NCBI RefSeq assembly: GCF_902497775.2
Contig: NZ_OZ024668.1
Coordinates: 829,826-893,825, forward strand
DNA length: 64,000 nt
Origin: Pseudomonas fluorescens
Lineage (GTDB): Bacteria; Pseudomonadota; Gammaproteobacteria; Pseudomonadales; Pseudomonadaceae
Reading direction: 5' to 3'
Of this stretch, positions 1-9,668 are shown in pieces (position 1 is the stretch's first letter; each line of letters begins with the position of its first letter). The translations under genes and the position numbers were made by a program. Below the pieces are notes generated by a model. It was not told the DNA's origin and made no database searches. It saw only the letters and a list, made by a program, of their open reading frames with translations.

Positions 1-1
1 T

Positions 2-88
2 GACAAAGGCAAGGTGCGTGAGCAGTTGATGGGTGAGCAGACCCTTGAGGGATTGACCCAGAAGGTCAAGGCGCTCAAGGGCGCCTGA
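2..88 (+). CDS. C-terminal tail of a gene truncated by the window edge
   Basis: The frame starting at base 2 is open to a TGA at 86-88 and encodes 28 residues rich in Lys, Glu and Gln, ending KVKALKGA. Its codons look like those of neighbouring genes, and it ends just before an inverted repeat that separates it from the convergent META-domain gene. The fragment is too short to assign a family. Confidence 0.6.
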   Translation, partial: DKGKVREQLMGEQTLEGLTQKVKALKGA

Positions 89-94
89 CAGCAG

Positions 95-186
95 ACTCAA
101 GCCACAAGCTACAAGCTGCAAGAAAGAGCCAGACCGCGCACAGTCTGCTCTTACTTGCGGCTTGAAGCTTGTAGCTTGCCGCTTAA
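95..186. repeat. Imperfect inverted repeat of CAAGCT/AGCTTG units between convergent genes
   Basis: The left arm (about 99-120) contains ACAAGCTACAAGCTGCAAG and the right arm (about 155-184) contains its imperfect complement with AGCTTGTAGCTTG, separated by about 35 bases. A similar element lies at 52936-53019. It sits between two convergent genes, so it may act as a bidirectional terminator or be a mobile REP-like palindrome. The pairing is read directly; the role is inferred. Confidence 0.6.
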
Positions 187-187
187 G

Positions 188-592
188 TCAACCCTCTTCC
201 GGCCAGAAGCGCAGCGGCTTGCCCTCGGCTGGCCAGAAACGCACCTGCTCGATCGGCGAGATATCCCAGCGCTGTACGGTTTCCAGCGCCTGCAGGAAGC
301 GTTTTTCCTGCTCCATAAGCGCCGGTGCGCACAGCTTGCGGGTGCTACCGACCTTGCCGAAGGTCAGCTTGTCGCCCTCCAGCTGGTACGGCGCGAACCA
401 GTGGTTGCAGCCGCCATTGCCATAAGCGCGGCCGTCGGCGGCCAGGGTCAGGGTCAGGTGGCTGTAGTCCATCAGCGGACGCTCGCCAATCCACTCCAGC
501 AGGTAGCTGCGTTCCTGTTCCAGCTTCATCGGCTCGGCGGCGCAACCCAGCAGGGCGGTGCCGATCAGGCCTGAGAGCAACAGCGTTTTCAC
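188..592 (-). CDS. META-domain (HslJ-like) lipoprotein
   Basis: This encodes a predicted 134-residue outer-membrane or periplasmic lipoprotein. A GTG start at 592-590 gives a signal peptide with the lipobox LLGC near residue 17. The rest matches the small META/HslJ fold by its GGCNHWFAPYQ stretch, the following GDKLTFGKVGSTRKLC segment, and a C-terminal part rich in Trp and Phe. The start overlaps the stop of the upstream gene by four bases (GTGA), so the two are probably translationally coupled. META-domain proteins are linked to heat, novobiocin and motility phenotypes in other bacteria, but the biochemical function is unknown. The family call is from motif resemblance. Confidence 0.75.
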   Translation of the reverse strand: MKTLLLSGLIGTALLGCAAEPMKLEQERSYLLEWIGERPLMDYSHLTLTLAADGRAYGNGGCNHWFAPYQLEGDKLTFGKVGSTRKLCAPALMEQEKRFLQALETVQRWDISPIEQVRFWPAEGKPLRFWPEEG

Positions 593-1026
593 TGGGCCGT
601 CTCCTTGCATTTCGGGCACAGGTGTTTGTCGCCGCGGCTGATCCAGCCCAGTTCCGCGATACGCGCGCTGGCGGCGGGTTGCTGGGCCTTCTTGCCCAGT
701 TTGGCGTCGACCGCGAACTCGAAGTTCAGGGTGGCCTGGCAGCTGTCGCAGTTGACGTCCCAGGTGTGGATCGCCAGCTCGCCGAACACCGGGCCGCTGG
801 CCACCGCGACCCATTGGCCGGTCGGGTTGATCAGGTGGCGCACCGATTCCACGGTCAGTCGCATGGACAAATCCTTGCTGCCCTTGAGGGTCACCAGTAG
901 AACGTCGTTCTTCTGGATCGAGCCGCCGTTGCCGGTCACTTGATAGCGGCCTGGCACCAGGGCGCGGCACTCGATCAGGGTGTGTTGCGGGTTAAACAGG
1001 GTGTAGCGGAAATCGTGTTCGACCAT
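589..1026 (-). CDS. Conserved protein of unknown function with two Cys pairs
   Basis: This is a 145-residue soluble protein with no signal peptide or membrane segment. It contains two CxxC pairs, CDSC near residue 96 and CPKC near residue 138, which look like a zinc-ribbon-type metal site. The middle is a beta-rich stretch. The start is the ATG at 1026-1024; the longer open frame upstream runs through unlikely low-complexity Arg-rich sequence. It is coupled to the downstream META lipoprotein by a four-base overlap. I do not recognise a named family; the zinc-site idea is inference. Confidence 0.65.
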   Translation of the reverse strand: MVEHDFRYTLFNPQHTLIECRALVPGRYQVTGNGGSIQKNDVLLVTLKGSKDLSMRLTVESVRHLINPTGQWVAVASGPVFGELAIHTWDVNCDSCQATLNFEFAVDAKLGKKAQQPAASARIAELGWISRGDKHLCPKCKETAQ

Positions 1027-1057
1027 GGGTCCTCCAAATCTGCCGCGTATCCTAGCA

Positions 1058-2047
1058 TCAACCCTCGACCAAGTTCTGCGCATTGCCTGCCGCCCAGCGG
1101 GTTATGTTGTCCAGGGTGGTAGTGGCAATGGCCGCCAGTGCCTCGCGGGTGAGGAAGGCCTGGTGGGCGGTGACGATCACATTGGGGAAGGTCAGCAGCC
1201 GTGCCAGTACGTCGTCCTGCAGGGGCAGGTCGGAGCGGTCCTCGAAAAACAGCTGGGCTTCTTCTTCATAGACGTCCAGCCCCAGGTAGCCGAGCTGGCC
1301 GCTTTTCAGTGCCTCGATCAGCGCCGGGGTATCGACCAAGGCGCCGCGGCCGGTATTGATCAACATGGCCCCTGGCTGCAGCTCGGCCAGGCTCTGGGCG
1401 TTGATCAGGTGCCGGGTGTCGTCGGTCAGCGGGCAGTGCAGGCTAATGACTTGCGCCTGGCGCAGCAGCTGCGGCAGGCTCAGGTAGCGCGCACCGAGCG
1501 CCAGCAGTTCGGGGTTGGGGTAGGGGTCGTAAGCCAGCAACTGGCAACCGAAGCCGGCCATGATCCGGGCAAAGGCCGCGCCGATCTGCCCGGTACCGAC
1601 CACGCCGACGGTCTTGCCGTGCAAGTCGAAGCCGGTCAGGCCGTGGAGGGTGAAGTCGCCTTCGCGGGTGCGGTTGTAGGCCCGGTGCAGGCGCCGGTTG
1701 AGCGCCAGGATCAGCGCCACCGCGTGTTCGGCCACGGCATGGGGTGAATAGGCCGGTACCCGCACCACCGCCAGGCCCAGGCGTTTGGCGGCGGCCAGGT
1801 CGACATGGTTGTACCCGGCCGAACGCAGGGCGATCAAGCGTGTGCCGGCGGCGGCCAGGCGCTCCAGCACGCCAGCGCCGAGGTCATCGTTGATGAAGGC
1901 GCAGACCACCTCATGGCCGGCGGCCAGCGGTGCGGTGTCTTCGGTCAGGCGTGCGGGCTGGAAGTGCAGCTCAAGCCCCGGCACGGCAGTGGCGCTGGTG
2001 AAGCTGTCCTGGTCGTAGGTCTGGCTGCTGAAAAACAATACGCGCAT
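1058..2047 (-). CDS. ldhA: D-lactate dehydrogenase (NAD-dependent, fermentative type)
   Basis: This 329-residue cytoplasmic enzyme interconverts pyruvate and D-lactate with NADH. It belongs to the D-isomer-specific 2-hydroxyacid dehydrogenase family. The nucleotide-binding motif GTGQIG lies at about residue 150. The catalytic Arg is in NTGRGALVD, the Glu in LDVYEEEAQ, and the His in [12 protein letters not shown]. The N-terminal substrate-domain part SAGYNHVDL and the length are typical of LdhA. It reads in the same direction as gacS but is separated from it by a stem-loop, so it probably has its own transcription unit. Confidence 0.92.
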   Translation of the reverse strand: MRVLFFSSQTYDQDSFTSATAVPGLELHFQPARLTEDTAPLAAGHEVVCAFINDDLGAGVLERLAAAGTRLIALRSAGYNHVDLAAAKRLGLAVVRVPAYSPHAVAEHAVALILALNRRLHRAYNRTREGDFTLHGLTGFDLHGKTVGVVGTGQIGAAFARIMAGFGCQLLAYDPYPNPELLALGARYLSLPQLLRQAQVISLHCPLTDDTRHLINAQSLAELQPGAMLINTGRGALVDTPALIEALKSGQLGYLGLDVYEEEAQLFFEDRSDLPLQDDVLARLLTFPNVIVTAHQAFLTREALAAIATTTLDNITRWAAGNAQNLVEG

Positions 2048-2085
2048 GGGATGTTCCTGAAGGCTTTGCCGGAAAGTTTAACCAA

Positions 2086-2109
2086 GGGGCAAGGATTCGG
2101 CCTTGCCCC
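2086..2109 (-). terminator. Probable gacS terminator
   Basis: A perfect nine-base stem, GGGGCAAGG with CCTTGCCCC and a six-base loop, lies 15 bases beyond the gacS stop. On the minus strand it is followed by TTGGTTAAACTTT, a weak T-rich tail. This suits an intrinsic terminator between gacS and ldhA. Confidence 0.65.
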
Positions 2110-2123
2110 AGGTCAGCCAGGGC

Positions 2124-4877
2124 TCAGGCGCTCATGCGCGCCTGGGCCGTGAGCCGGGTGATGGCCCGGTCCAGTTCGTCCAGGGCTTGCGGCGCCTGTG
2201 GGTCATCCTGCTTGAGCAAGGTTTCACTGCGTTGGCAGGCGGCGCGCAGTTGCGGTACGCCGCAGTAGCGCGAGGCGCCATTGAGCCGGTGCACGCGCTC
2301 GATCATGCCATTGCGGTCGGCTGCCTCGCGGGCGGCGCGAATCGCTTCGCGGTCAGACTCCAGCGATGCCAGCAGCATCGCCAGCATATCGGCGGCCAGG
2401 TCCGGCTTGCCAGCGGCCAGGCGCAGGCCTTCCTCGGGGTCGAGCACCTTCAGTTCGCTGCTGTCGGGCGTGCGCTCCAGCGGGCGTTCCGGGCGTGGCG
2501 CGCCGAGGGCCATGCCGGTCCACTTGAGCACCACCTGGGCCAGCTGGCGTTCGCTGATCGGCTTGGTCAGGTAATCATCCATGCCGCTGTGCAGCAGGGC
2601 ACGCTTTTCGTTGGCCATGGCGTGGGCGGTCAGGGCAACGATCGGCAGCGCCGGGCCGCTCTGGCTGCTTTCCCACTGGCGGATCTGCTCGGTGCATTCG
2701 CGCCCGTCCATGCCGGGCATCTGCACGTCCATCAGCACCAGGTCGAAACGCTCGTCCTGTACCGCCTGAACCGCCGCATAACCGCTGTCGACCGCCAGCA
2801 CTTCGGCGCCGAGGTCCTCCAGCAGGGTTTGCACCAGCAGCAAGTTGGCCGGGTTGTCGTCGACGCACAACACTTTTGGCAACGGCTGGTCGGACACCGG
2901 CTTGCTTTCGCTGCCCGGGCGCCGTGGCTGGACCATCTCGACCAATGCCCGGCGCAGCTTGCGCGTGCACGCAGGCTTGGCCTGCAACTGGCCGTGGGCG
3001 TTGGGCAGGTACGGATGGTAGAGCGCCTGCTCGGTGGTCGGGCACAGCACCAGGGCCTGGCAGGCGAAGCCCTCCAAATGCTGGATGTACTGGCCGAGGC
3101 GTTCCGGCGAGAGGCTGTCGAGGTTGACCCCGAGCACCGCCAGCTCGAAAGGTTGCCCGGCCAGGGTGGCGGCTTCGACCGCGTGCAGCAATTGTTCGAC
3201 GGTGACGAACAGACTGACGCTCAGGCCGCAGTCTTCCAATTGGTGCTCCAGGGCCTGACGCGCCAGTTCGTGGCTGTCGACAATCGCCACGCGGCGGCCC
3301 ACCAGTGGTTGCATGGGCAGGTCTTCGGCATCGTCGCGGGCCTTGGGCAGACTCAGGCTGATCCAGAACAGCGAACCTTCGCCGGGCGTGCTGTCGACAC
3401 CGATCTCGCCGCCCATCTGCTCGATCAGGCGCTTGGAAATCACCAGACCCAGGCCAGTGCCACCGGGCTGGCGCGACAACGAGTTGTCGGCCTGGCTGAA
3501 GGCCTGGAACAGCGCCCGCACGTCCTGGTTTGACAGGCCGATGCCGGTATCCTGAACGCTGATGCGCAACTGTACGCTGTCTTCGCGCTCATCCTCGAGC
3601 ATGGCCCGGGCGACGATGGTGCCCTCGCGGGTGAACTTGATGGCGTTGCTGACCAGGTTGGTGAGGATCTGCTTGAGCCGCAGCGGGTCACCGACCAGCG
3701 ACAGCGGGGTATCGCGATATACCAGGCTGACCAGCTCCAGCTGTTTGGCGTGGGCGGCCGGGGCGAGGATGGTCAGGGTGTCCTGGATCAGGTCGCGCAG
3801 GTTGAACGGGATGCTGTCGAGCACCAGCTTGCCGGCCTCGATCTTGGAGAAGTCGAGGATCTCGTTGATGATGCCCAGAAGGCTGCCGGCGGATTTTTCA
3901 ATGGTGCCCAGGTAGTCGAGCTGGCGCGGAGTCAGTTCGCTTTTTTGCAGCAAGTGGGTAAAGCCGAGAATGCCGTTGAGCGGCGTACGGATCTCATGGC
4001 TCATGTTGGCGAGGAACTCGGACTTGATCCGGCTGGCCTCCAGGGCCTCCTTGCGCGCCATGTCCAATTCGATGTTCTGGATCTCGATAGTTTCCAGGTT
4101 CTGGCGGACGTCTTCGGTGGCCTGGTCGATGCTGTGCTGCAGCTCTTCGTGGGCGTTGTGCAGGGTTTCGGCCATGCGGTTGATACCGGCCGCCAGTTCG
4201 TCCAGCTCGTAGCTGCCCATCGCCGGCAGGCGCTCTTCGAGGTTGCCGTCCTTCAACTGGGTGACCGCGTACTTGATCTGACCAATCGGGCCGTTGATCG
4301 TGCGGCTCATGCGCAAGGCCAGCAGGGCGGTGGCGGCCAGGCCCAGAAGAATCAACAGCAGGCTGGTGAACAGGCTGCGGTAGCCGCGCAGCAGGGTGCC
4401 GTCGTGGGACAGTTCGACTTCCACCCAGCCGAGCAGGCGGTCGGCTTCACCGGGGATCAGCTCGCCAGCCAGGTCCCGGTGGCGGCCGAACACCGGCAGC
4501 AGGTAGCGGGTGGCGTCATTGCCGGTGCGTTGCAGCAACTGCGTGCCGCCACCGGTGGGTGCCTGGTTGAGCATGCTCGGGCCGGCATGGGCCAGGGCGT
4601 TGCGGTCGGGGCCGAGGAAGGCCACGGCACGCACATCGGACTGCTCCAGGGCCTGGGCGGCGATGCGTTCCAGCTGCGCCGGGTCGTGCCGCGCCAGGGC
4701 CGGCGCCACCAACGGCGCCAGTTGCTCGGCAATCATTTTGCCGCGTTGCAGCAGTTGGGTCTGCAGCTCGCTCTGCTGCAACCAGGTGAAGTAGCCGCCC
4801 AGCACCAGCGCCATCAGGCCGGCTGGCAACAAGGCAAGCAACAGCACGCGGCTTCTGATCCCCAATCTATTCAGCAC
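2124..4877 (-). CDS. gacS: Hybrid sensor histidine kinase GacS
   Basis: GacS phosphorylates GacA and thereby drives the Rsm small RNAs that control secondary metabolism, biofilm and virulence-type traits. From a GTG start at 4877, preceded by AGGAG at proper spacing, the protein is 917 residues, the normal GacS length. In order it has an N-terminal membrane segment, a periplasmic sensor, a second membrane segment (about 165-185), HAMP, and HisKA with His294 in [11 protein letters not shown]. The HATPase domain carries [11 protein letters not shown] and [11 protein letters not shown] pseudo-receiver follows, then a receiver with Asp717 in [11 protein letters not shown], and a C-terminal HPt with His863 in VHRLNGAS. 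All phosphorelay residues are present. It is divergent from the two-component pair at 5091. Confidence 0.96.
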   Translation of the reverse strand: MLNRLGIRSRVLLLALLPAGLMALVLGGYFTWLQQSELQTQLLQRGKMIAEQLAPLVAPALARHDPAQLERIAAQALEQSDVRAVAFLGPDRNALAHAGPSMLNQAPTGGGTQLLQRTGNDATRYLLPVFGRHRDLAGELIPGEADRLLGWVEVELSHDGTLLRGYRSLFTSLLLILLGLAATALLALRMSRTINGPIGQIKYAVTQLKDGNLEERLPAMGSYELDELAAGINRMAETLHNAHEELQHSIDQATEDVRQNLETIEIQNIELDMARKEALEASRIKSEFLANMSHEIRTPLNGILGFTHLLQKSELTPRQLDYLGTIEKSAGSLLGIINEILDFSKIEAGKLVLDSIPFNLRDLIQDTLTILAPAAHAKQLELVSLVYRDTPLSLVGDPLRLKQILTNLVSNAIKFTREGTIVARAMLEDEREDSVQLRISVQDTGIGLSNQDVRALFQAFSQADNSLSRQPGGTGLGLVISKRLIEQMGGEIGVDSTPGEGSLFWISLSLPKARDDAEDLPMQPLVGRRVAIVDSHELARQALEHQLEDCGLSVSLFVTVEQLLHAVEAATLAGQPFELAVLGVNLDSLSPERLGQYIQHLEGFACQALVLCPTTEQALYHPYLPNAHGQLQAKPACTRKLRRALVEMVQPRRPGSESKPVSDQPLPKVLCVDDNPANLLLVQTLLEDLGAEVLAVDSGYAAVQAVQDERFDLVLMDVQMPGMDGRECTEQIRQWESSQSGPALPIVALTAHAMANEKRALLHSGMDDYLTKPISERQLAQVVLKWTGMALGAPRPERPLERTPDSSELKVLDPEEGLRLAAGKPDLAADMLAMLLASLESDREAIRAAREAADRNGMIERVHRLNGASRYCGVPQLRAACQRSETLLKQDDPQAPQALDELDRAITRLTAQARMSA

Positions 4878-5090
4878 GCCACTCTCCTGTGCTCGGTAAG
4901 CGCTGTAAGCCTCCGCCAGCTCCTGCTGACAGACCAAGTCGGAAAAGTACCGCGCCTACTCGCGTAATGCACTCATTTGTATCTGCTTTTGTCGATTGCC
5001 AACTATAACTGCGGCTTTGCTCGAGCCCCGGTTGCCTGCGCACAGCGAATGCCGAATAATTGCGTGATTGAGAATTGCTAGCATCGGCCA

Positions 5091-5807
5091 ATGACTCCTG
5101 TATCTATTCGCACCTCCAACATCCTTGCCATCGAGGACGATCCGGTCCTGGGCGCCTACCTGCGTGAAGAGCTGCAACGCGGCGGCTTCAAGGTCACCTG
5201 GTGCCAGAATGGCAACGAAGGCCTGCAGGTCGCGCAAAACAGCTGCTTTGACGTGGTGCTGATGGATATCCTGCTGCCGGGCCTCAATGGCCTGGATGTG
5301 CTGGCGCAACTGCGCCAGAGCAGTTCGACGCCGGTGATCCTGATGTCGGCGCTGGGCGCCGAGGCCGACCGCATTACCGGCTTCCAGCGCGGCGCCGATG
5401 ACTACCTGCCCAAGCCCTTCAGCATGGTCGAGCTGCAGGTGCGCATCGAGGCGATCCTGCGCCGGGTGGCACTGGAACGCCGTCATCAACAACCCGCTCA
5501 GGTGCAGGCCGGGGAATTGCGTTTTGATGAAGAGGCCTGCGATGTCAGTTATGCCGAGCAGTGGGCGGGGCTGACCCTCAGCGAGTACCGCCTGCTCGAC
5601 ACCCTGCACCGCAGCGATGAAGAGGTGCTGAGCAAGGCCTTCCTTTATCAGCAGGTATTGCAGCGTGGCTATGCCCGCCACGATCGAAGCCTGGACATGC
5701 ATGTCAGCCAGATCCGCCGCAAGCTCAAGGCCATCGGTTACCTCGAACGTGAAGTGCGCACGGTGTGGGGCAAGGGTTATGTGCTCAGCGCCGCCGAGGT
5801 TCACTGA
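5091..5807 (+). CDS. OmpR-family response regulator
   Basis: This 238-residue regulator has a receiver domain with the acidic pair Asp16/Asp17, phospho-acceptor Asp59 in VVLMDILLPG, and Lys in the YLPKPFS switch region. The C-terminal winged helix carries the RGYARHDRSLDMHVSQIRRK recognition segment typical of OmpR/PhoB. It overlaps no neighbour, but the kinase starts one base after its stop, so the two form a pair. No clear Shine-Dalgarno precedes the ATG; a possible -10 (TAGCAT, 5079-5084) is so close that a leaderless transcript is conceivable. The inducing signal is unknown. In P. putida such a pair sits next to gacS, but I know no established name. Confidence 0.9.
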   Translation: MTPVSIRTSNILAIEDDPVLGAYLREELQRGGFKVTWCQNGNEGLQVAQNSCFDVVLMDILLPGLNGLDVLAQLRQSSSTPVILMSALGAEADRITGFQRGADDYLPKPFSMVELQVRIEAILRRVALERRHQQPAQVQAGELRFDEEACDVSYAEQWAGLTLSEYRLLDTLHRSDEEVLSKAFLYQQVLQRGYARHDRSLDMHVSQIRRKLKAIGYLEREVRTVWGKGYVLSAAEVH

Positions 5808-5808
5808 A

Positions 5809-7149
5809 GTGCCCAATCGCCATTCAGTGTTCTGGAAACTGGCCATCCTGCTGGTGGGCTTCTGCCTGCTGATGATCGGCCTGAGCTGGACCTGGGGCCG
5901 GCATATGGAAACCCAGAACGCGTTCCTTTCCGAGCAGGCCAAGAGCACGCTGCAAGGCTATGCCAGCGAAGCCGAGCAGGCCTGGTTGCGAGGAGGGCAG
6001 GGCGGTGTCGACGCCTGGCTGGCGGCACTACGTGAAAAGGAGTCCGGTTGGGGCGGGGTGATCGGCCCGGACCTGCGGTCATTGAGCAGCACGCCGCTCA
6101 ACGAGGCTGAAAGCCGGCGCCTGACTTTTTTGCGCGGCATTGACTGGCCGGTGAGCCCACGCTCGATCGGCATGCCGTGGATGCGCCTGCCGTTCCCGCA
6201 GCAGCCGCACCTGGGCACCCTGGTCATGGAACTGCCGCAACGCCTGGCGCCGGGGCAGTACCGGGTGCTGTGGCGGGTGGTGACCAACGGCATCATCCCC
6301 GGGCTGTTTACCCTGCTGTTGTGCGTCGGCCTCTATCGCATGCTGATCGTGCCGCTGATCCAGTTGCGTGAGCAGGCCAATGCCTGGCGCGCCGATCAGC
6401 TCGCAGCGCGGGTGGCCAGCAGCACCACCAGTCGCCAGGACGAACTGGGCGAGCTGGGCCGCGCCTTCGATGACATGGCCGAGCGTCTGCAAGGCACGGT
6501 GGCCCTGCAACAGCAGTTGTTGCGCGATCTCTCCCACGAACTGCGCACGCCCTTGAGCCGCCTGCGCGTGGCCTGCGACAGCGAGGCTGATGCCGGGCAA
6601 TTGCGCGAACGCCTGGGCCGGGAAATCGACTGCATGCAGCGCCTGGTCGAGGATGCCCTGCAACTGGCCTGGCTCGACACCGAGCGCGCACCACTGAGCA
6701 AGGAGCCGATCCAGGTCCAGGCGCTGTGGGAGATGCTGGCCGAAGATGCCTGCTACGAAAGTGCCTGGCCGGCTGCGCAACTGCACTGTGCGCTGGACGC
6801 CTCGTGCTGGGTGCAGGGCAACCTCAACAGCCTGGCCCAGGCCCTGGAGAACATCTTGCGCAATGCCATTCGGCATTCGTCAGCCGGTGGCGTGATTCGC
6901 CTGGATGGTCGACGCCAGGGCGATGACTGGCTGATCTGGCTGCAAGACCAGGGTGGTGGCGTGGCGGAGGGGGAGCTTGAGCGCATCTTCGCGCCGTTTA
7001 CCCGGCTCGATGGTTCACGCCCGGGCGATGGCGGCTTCGGCCTGGGCCTGAGTATTGCCCGCAACGCCATCGTCCGCCAGGGCGGGCGCTTGTGGGCGCA
7101 AAACACCGGCCAGGGCCTGCGCCTGAACATGCAGTTGCCAGCGGTGTGA
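5809..7149 (+). CDS. Membrane sensor histidine kinase, partner of the upstream regulator
   Basis: From the GTG at 5809 the protein is 446 residues. It has a membrane segment at about 8-30, a periplasmic sensor of roughly 125 residues, a second membrane segment at about 160-185, and a HAMP linker. HisKA has His243 in DLSHELRTPLSRLR. The HATPase domain has ENILRNAIRHSS, LQDQGGGV and GFGLGLSIARN. All catalytic boxes are intact. Placement one base after the response regulator stop indicates one operon and a cognate pair, similar in layout to CpxA/RstB-type kinases. The ligand cannot be told from sequence. A REP element follows immediately downstream. Confidence 0.9.
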   Translation: MPNRHSVFWKLAILLVGFCLLMIGLSWTWGRHMETQNAFLSEQAKSTLQGYASEAEQAWLRGGQGGVDAWLAALREKESGWGGVIGPDLRSLSSTPLNEAESRRLTFLRGIDWPVSPRSIGMPWMRLPFPQQPHLGTLVMELPQRLAPGQYRVLWRVVTNGIIPGLFTLLLCVGLYRMLIVPLIQLREQANAWRADQLAARVASSTTSRQDELGELGRAFDDMAERLQGTVALQQQLLRDLSHELRTPLSRLRVACDSEADAGQLRERLGREIDCMQRLVEDALQLAWLDTERAPLSKEPIQVQALWEMLAEDACYESAWPAAQLHCALDASCWVQGNLNSLAQALENILRNAIRHSSAGGVIRLDGRRQGDDWLIWLQDQGGGVAEGELERIFAPFTRLDGSRPGDGGFGLGLSIARNAIVRQGGRLWAQNTGQGLRLNMQLPAV

Positions 7150-7152
7150 TCT

Positions 7153-7188
7153 CCTGTGGGAGCGGGCTCGACCCGCGATAGGGCCGCA
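7153..7188. repeat. Single REP-type palindrome
   Basis: The core GCGGGCTCGACCCGC pairs GCGGG with CCCGC, flanked by GGGA and GATAGGGCCGC. This is a variant of the element seen at 11917-11962 and 39318-39394. It sits four bases after the histidine kinase stop, a common location for Pseudomonas REP sequences. Confidence 0.7.
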
Positions 7189-7308
7189 ACAAGCACCCGG
7201 ACCCCCTGCTTATAGCTCGCAGCTATAACCCCAACACATTGCGTGATATGGGCAAATCCCGTTTGCCGGTATGATAGGCGCCCCCGCAGTCTGGATTGCG
7301 AATACGCC

Positions 7309-8211
7309 ATGACCTTGCAGTACCCAACCATCGCCGATTGCGTCGGCAACACGCCTCTGGTCCGCCTGCAGCGCATTGCCGGCGAAACCAGCAATACCCT
7401 CCTGCTCAAGCTCGAAGGCAACAACCCGGCAGGCTCGGTCAAGGACCGGCCGGCGCTGTCGATGATCACCCGCGCCGAGCTGCGTGGGCAGATCAAGCCG
7501 GGCGATACCCTGATCGAAGCGACCTCGGGCAATACCGGCATCGCTCTGGCCATGGCGGCGGCGATCAAGGGTTACCAGATGATCCTGATCATGCCCGACA
7601 ACTCCAGCGCCGAGCGCAAGGCGGCGATGACTGCCTACGGCGCCGAGCTGATCCTGGTCAGCAAGGAAGAAGGCATGGAAGGCGCCCGCGACCTGGCCGA
7701 CCGCCTGCAGGCCGAAGGCCGTGGCCTGGTGCTCGACCAGTTCGGCAATGGCGACAACCCTGAAGCCCACTATGTGAGCACCGGCCCGGAAATCTGGCGC
7801 CAGACCCAGGGCACCATTACCCATTTCATCAGTTCCATGGGCACCACCGGCACCATCATGGGCTGCTCGCGCTACCTCAAGGAGCAGAATCCGGCGGTGC
7901 AGATCGTCGGCCTGCAGCCGATGGAAGGCTCGGCCATCCCCGGCATTCGCCGCTGGCCGCAGGAATACCTGCCGAAGATCTACCAGTCCGAGCGCGTTGA
8001 CCGCGTGGTCGACATGGCCCAGAGCGAAGCCGAAGAAACCACCCGCCGGCTGGCCCGCGAAGAGGGCATTTTCTGTGGTGTGTCCTCCGGTGGTGCAGTG
8101 GCAGCCATGCTGCGCCTGTCCCGCGAGCTGGAAAACGCCGTGATGGTGGCGATCATTTGCGACCGTGGCGACCGTTACCTGTCGACCGGCATTTTCGATT
8201 CAGTGAACTGA
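7309..8211 (+). CDS. cysM: Cysteine synthase B (O-acetylserine sulfhydrylase)
   Basis: This 300-residue PLP enzyme makes cysteine from O-acetylserine with sulfide or thiosulfate. The PLP lysine is in [12 protein letters not shown] near residue 45, the phosphate and substrate loops are [10 protein letters not shown] and [11 protein letters not shown], and a C-terminal [10 protein letters not shown] binds the cofactor. The length and the short insert typical of CysM rather than CysK support the B isozyme. The start at 7309 is the first ATG after an AT-richer promoter stretch. Its TGA overlaps the ATG of rlmD by one base, so the two genes are coupled. Confidence 0.95.
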   Translation: MTLQYPTIADCVGNTPLVRLQRIAGETSNTLLLKLEGNNPAGSVKDRPALSMITRAELRGQIKPGDTLIEATSGNTGIALAMAAAIKGYQMILIMPDNSSAERKAAMTAYGAELILVSKEEGMEGARDLADRLQAEGRGLVLDQFGNGDNPEAHYVSTGPEIWRQTQGTITHFISSMGTTGTIMGCSRYLKEQNPAVQIVGLQPMEGSAIPGIRRWPQEYLPKIYQSERVDRVVDMAQSEAEETTRRLAREEGIFCGVSSGGAVAAMLRLSRELENAVMVAIICDRGDRYLSTGIFDSVN

Positions 8212-9569
8212 TGTCCAAGAACAAACGTAACAGCGGCCTGCGCTTTCAGCCGGCCGGTGGCACCCGTGCGCCACAGATCCCCACCGGCAAGAAACAGCGT
8301 CTGAGTATCGAGCGCCTGGCCGGTGACGGCCGTGGCATTGCCTTTCTCGACGGTCGCACCTGGTTCGTCAGTGGCGCCCTGGCCGAGGAAGAGGTCGAAG
8401 CGCGGGTGCTCAACACCCACGGCAAGGTGGTCGAGGCTCGCCTGGAGCGGGTGTTCAATGCCAGCCCGGCGCGCCGCGAGGCCCCGTGCAAGCACTTTGA
8501 CCGCTGCGGTGGCTGCAACCTGCAGCACCTGTCCCATGCCGATCAGCTGGCGCTCAAGCAACGCCTGTTGGCCGAGCAGTTGCAACGGGTCGCTGGCGTG
8601 CAGCCCGAGCATTGGGCGGTGCCCTTGACCGGGCCGGAATTCGGCTACCGGCGCCGGGCACGGGTTGCCGTGCGTTGGGACAACAAGGCAAAAAATCTCG
8701 AAGTCGGCTTTCGCGCCGAAGCCAGCCAGGACATCGTCGCCATCGACGACTGCCCGGTGCTGGTACAACCCTTGCAGTCGATCATGCGCCACCTGCCAAC
8801 GCTGTTGCGCAGCCTGAGCAAGCCGCAGGTGGTGGGCCACGTCGAACTGTTCAGCGGTACCGCGCTGGCGCTGCTGTTGCGCCATACCGGGCCACTGGGC
8901 GAGGGCGACCTGGCGCGTCTGCAGGCGTTCAGCGCCGAGGCGGGGGTACAGCTGTGGCTGCAAGGCGAGGGTGAACCTTTGCCGGTGGAAGCCGGTCAGA
9001 GCCTCGGTTTCCGCCTTGAGCCCTGGAGTCTGGAGCTTGCGTACCGGCCCGGCGATTTCGTCCAGGTCAACGCTCAGGTCAACACCGCAATGATCGAGCA
9101 GGCCCTGGCCTGGTTGGCGCCCACGGCCGATGAACGCGTGCTCGACCTGTTCTGCGGTCTGGGCAATTTTGCCCTGCCGCTGGCCCGGCAGGCGAAGGAA
9201 GTGGTGGCGGTGGAAGGGGTGCAGGCGATGGTCGAGCGGGCGGCCGCCAATGCCCGTAGCAACAATTTGCATAACACGCAGTTTTTTCAGGCCGATTTAT
9301 CGCAGCCTTTGGCGGCGTCGGGCTGGGCCGCAGGAGGCTTTTCTGCGGTACTCTTGGACCCACCGCGTGATGGTGCATTTGAGGTTGTGCGAAAAATCGC
9401 AGACCTCGGCGCGAAACGTCTTGTTTATGTATCGTGCAATCCGGCGACCCTGGCCCGCGACACCGTCGAACTGGTCAGGCAGGGTTACCGGTTAAAAAGT
9501 GCCGGGATTCTCGACATGTTTCCTCAAACGGCGCATGTCGAAGCCATGGCGTTATTCGAAGCGGGTTAG
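8211..9569 (+). CDS. rlmD: 23S rRNA (uracil1939-C5)-methyltransferase RlmD
   Basis: This 452-residue enzyme methylates U1939 of 23S rRNA with S-adenosylmethionine. It has an N-terminal TRAM RNA-binding domain, an iron-sulfur cysteine cluster in [15 protein letters not shown], the SAM motif [14 protein letters not shown], and the catalytic Cys in [12 protein letters not shown]. Length matches RlmD (RumA). The start ATG overlaps the cysM stop. It lies upstream of relA in the same direction with a 99-base gap; that order is familiar from gammaproteobacteria, where rumA and relA are neighbours. Confidence 0.95.
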   Translation: MSKNKRNSGLRFQPAGGTRAPQIPTGKKQRLSIERLAGDGRGIAFLDGRTWFVSGALAEEEVEARVLNTHGKVVEARLERVFNASPARREAPCKHFDRCGGCNLQHLSHADQLALKQRLLAEQLQRVAGVQPEHWAVPLTGPEFGYRRRARVAVRWDNKAKNLEVGFRAEASQDIVAIDDCPVLVQPLQSIMRHLPTLLRSLSKPQVVGHVELFSGTALALLLRHTGPLGEGDLARLQAFSAEAGVQLWLQGEGEPLPVEAGQSLGFRLEPWSLELAYRPGDFVQVNAQVNTAMIEQALAWLAPTADERVLDLFCGLGNFALPLARQAKEVVAVEGVQAMVERAAANARSNNLHNTQFFQADLSQPLAASGWAAGGFSAVLLDPPRDGAFEVVRKIADLGAKRLVYVSCNPATLARDTVELVRQGYRLKSAGILDMFPQTAHVEAMALFEAG

Positions 9570-9668
9570 CCAGGCTGACGCGTTCGGCGCTGCACCTTGG
9601 GTCCGGCAGGGGCAGCACCAGTGATTTCAAGCGCATCGCGAATGCGCTGTAGGGAAAGGTAAACAAAG

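Noticed and set aside
2103..3533. Open frame of 476 codons on the plus strand
   Set aside because: It is antisense to gacS, with Gln- and Ala-rich shadow sequence and no known domain.
3750..4967. Open frame of 405 codons on the plus strand
   Set aside because: Also antisense to gacS; translation is low-complexity and the frame ends in the gacS promoter region.
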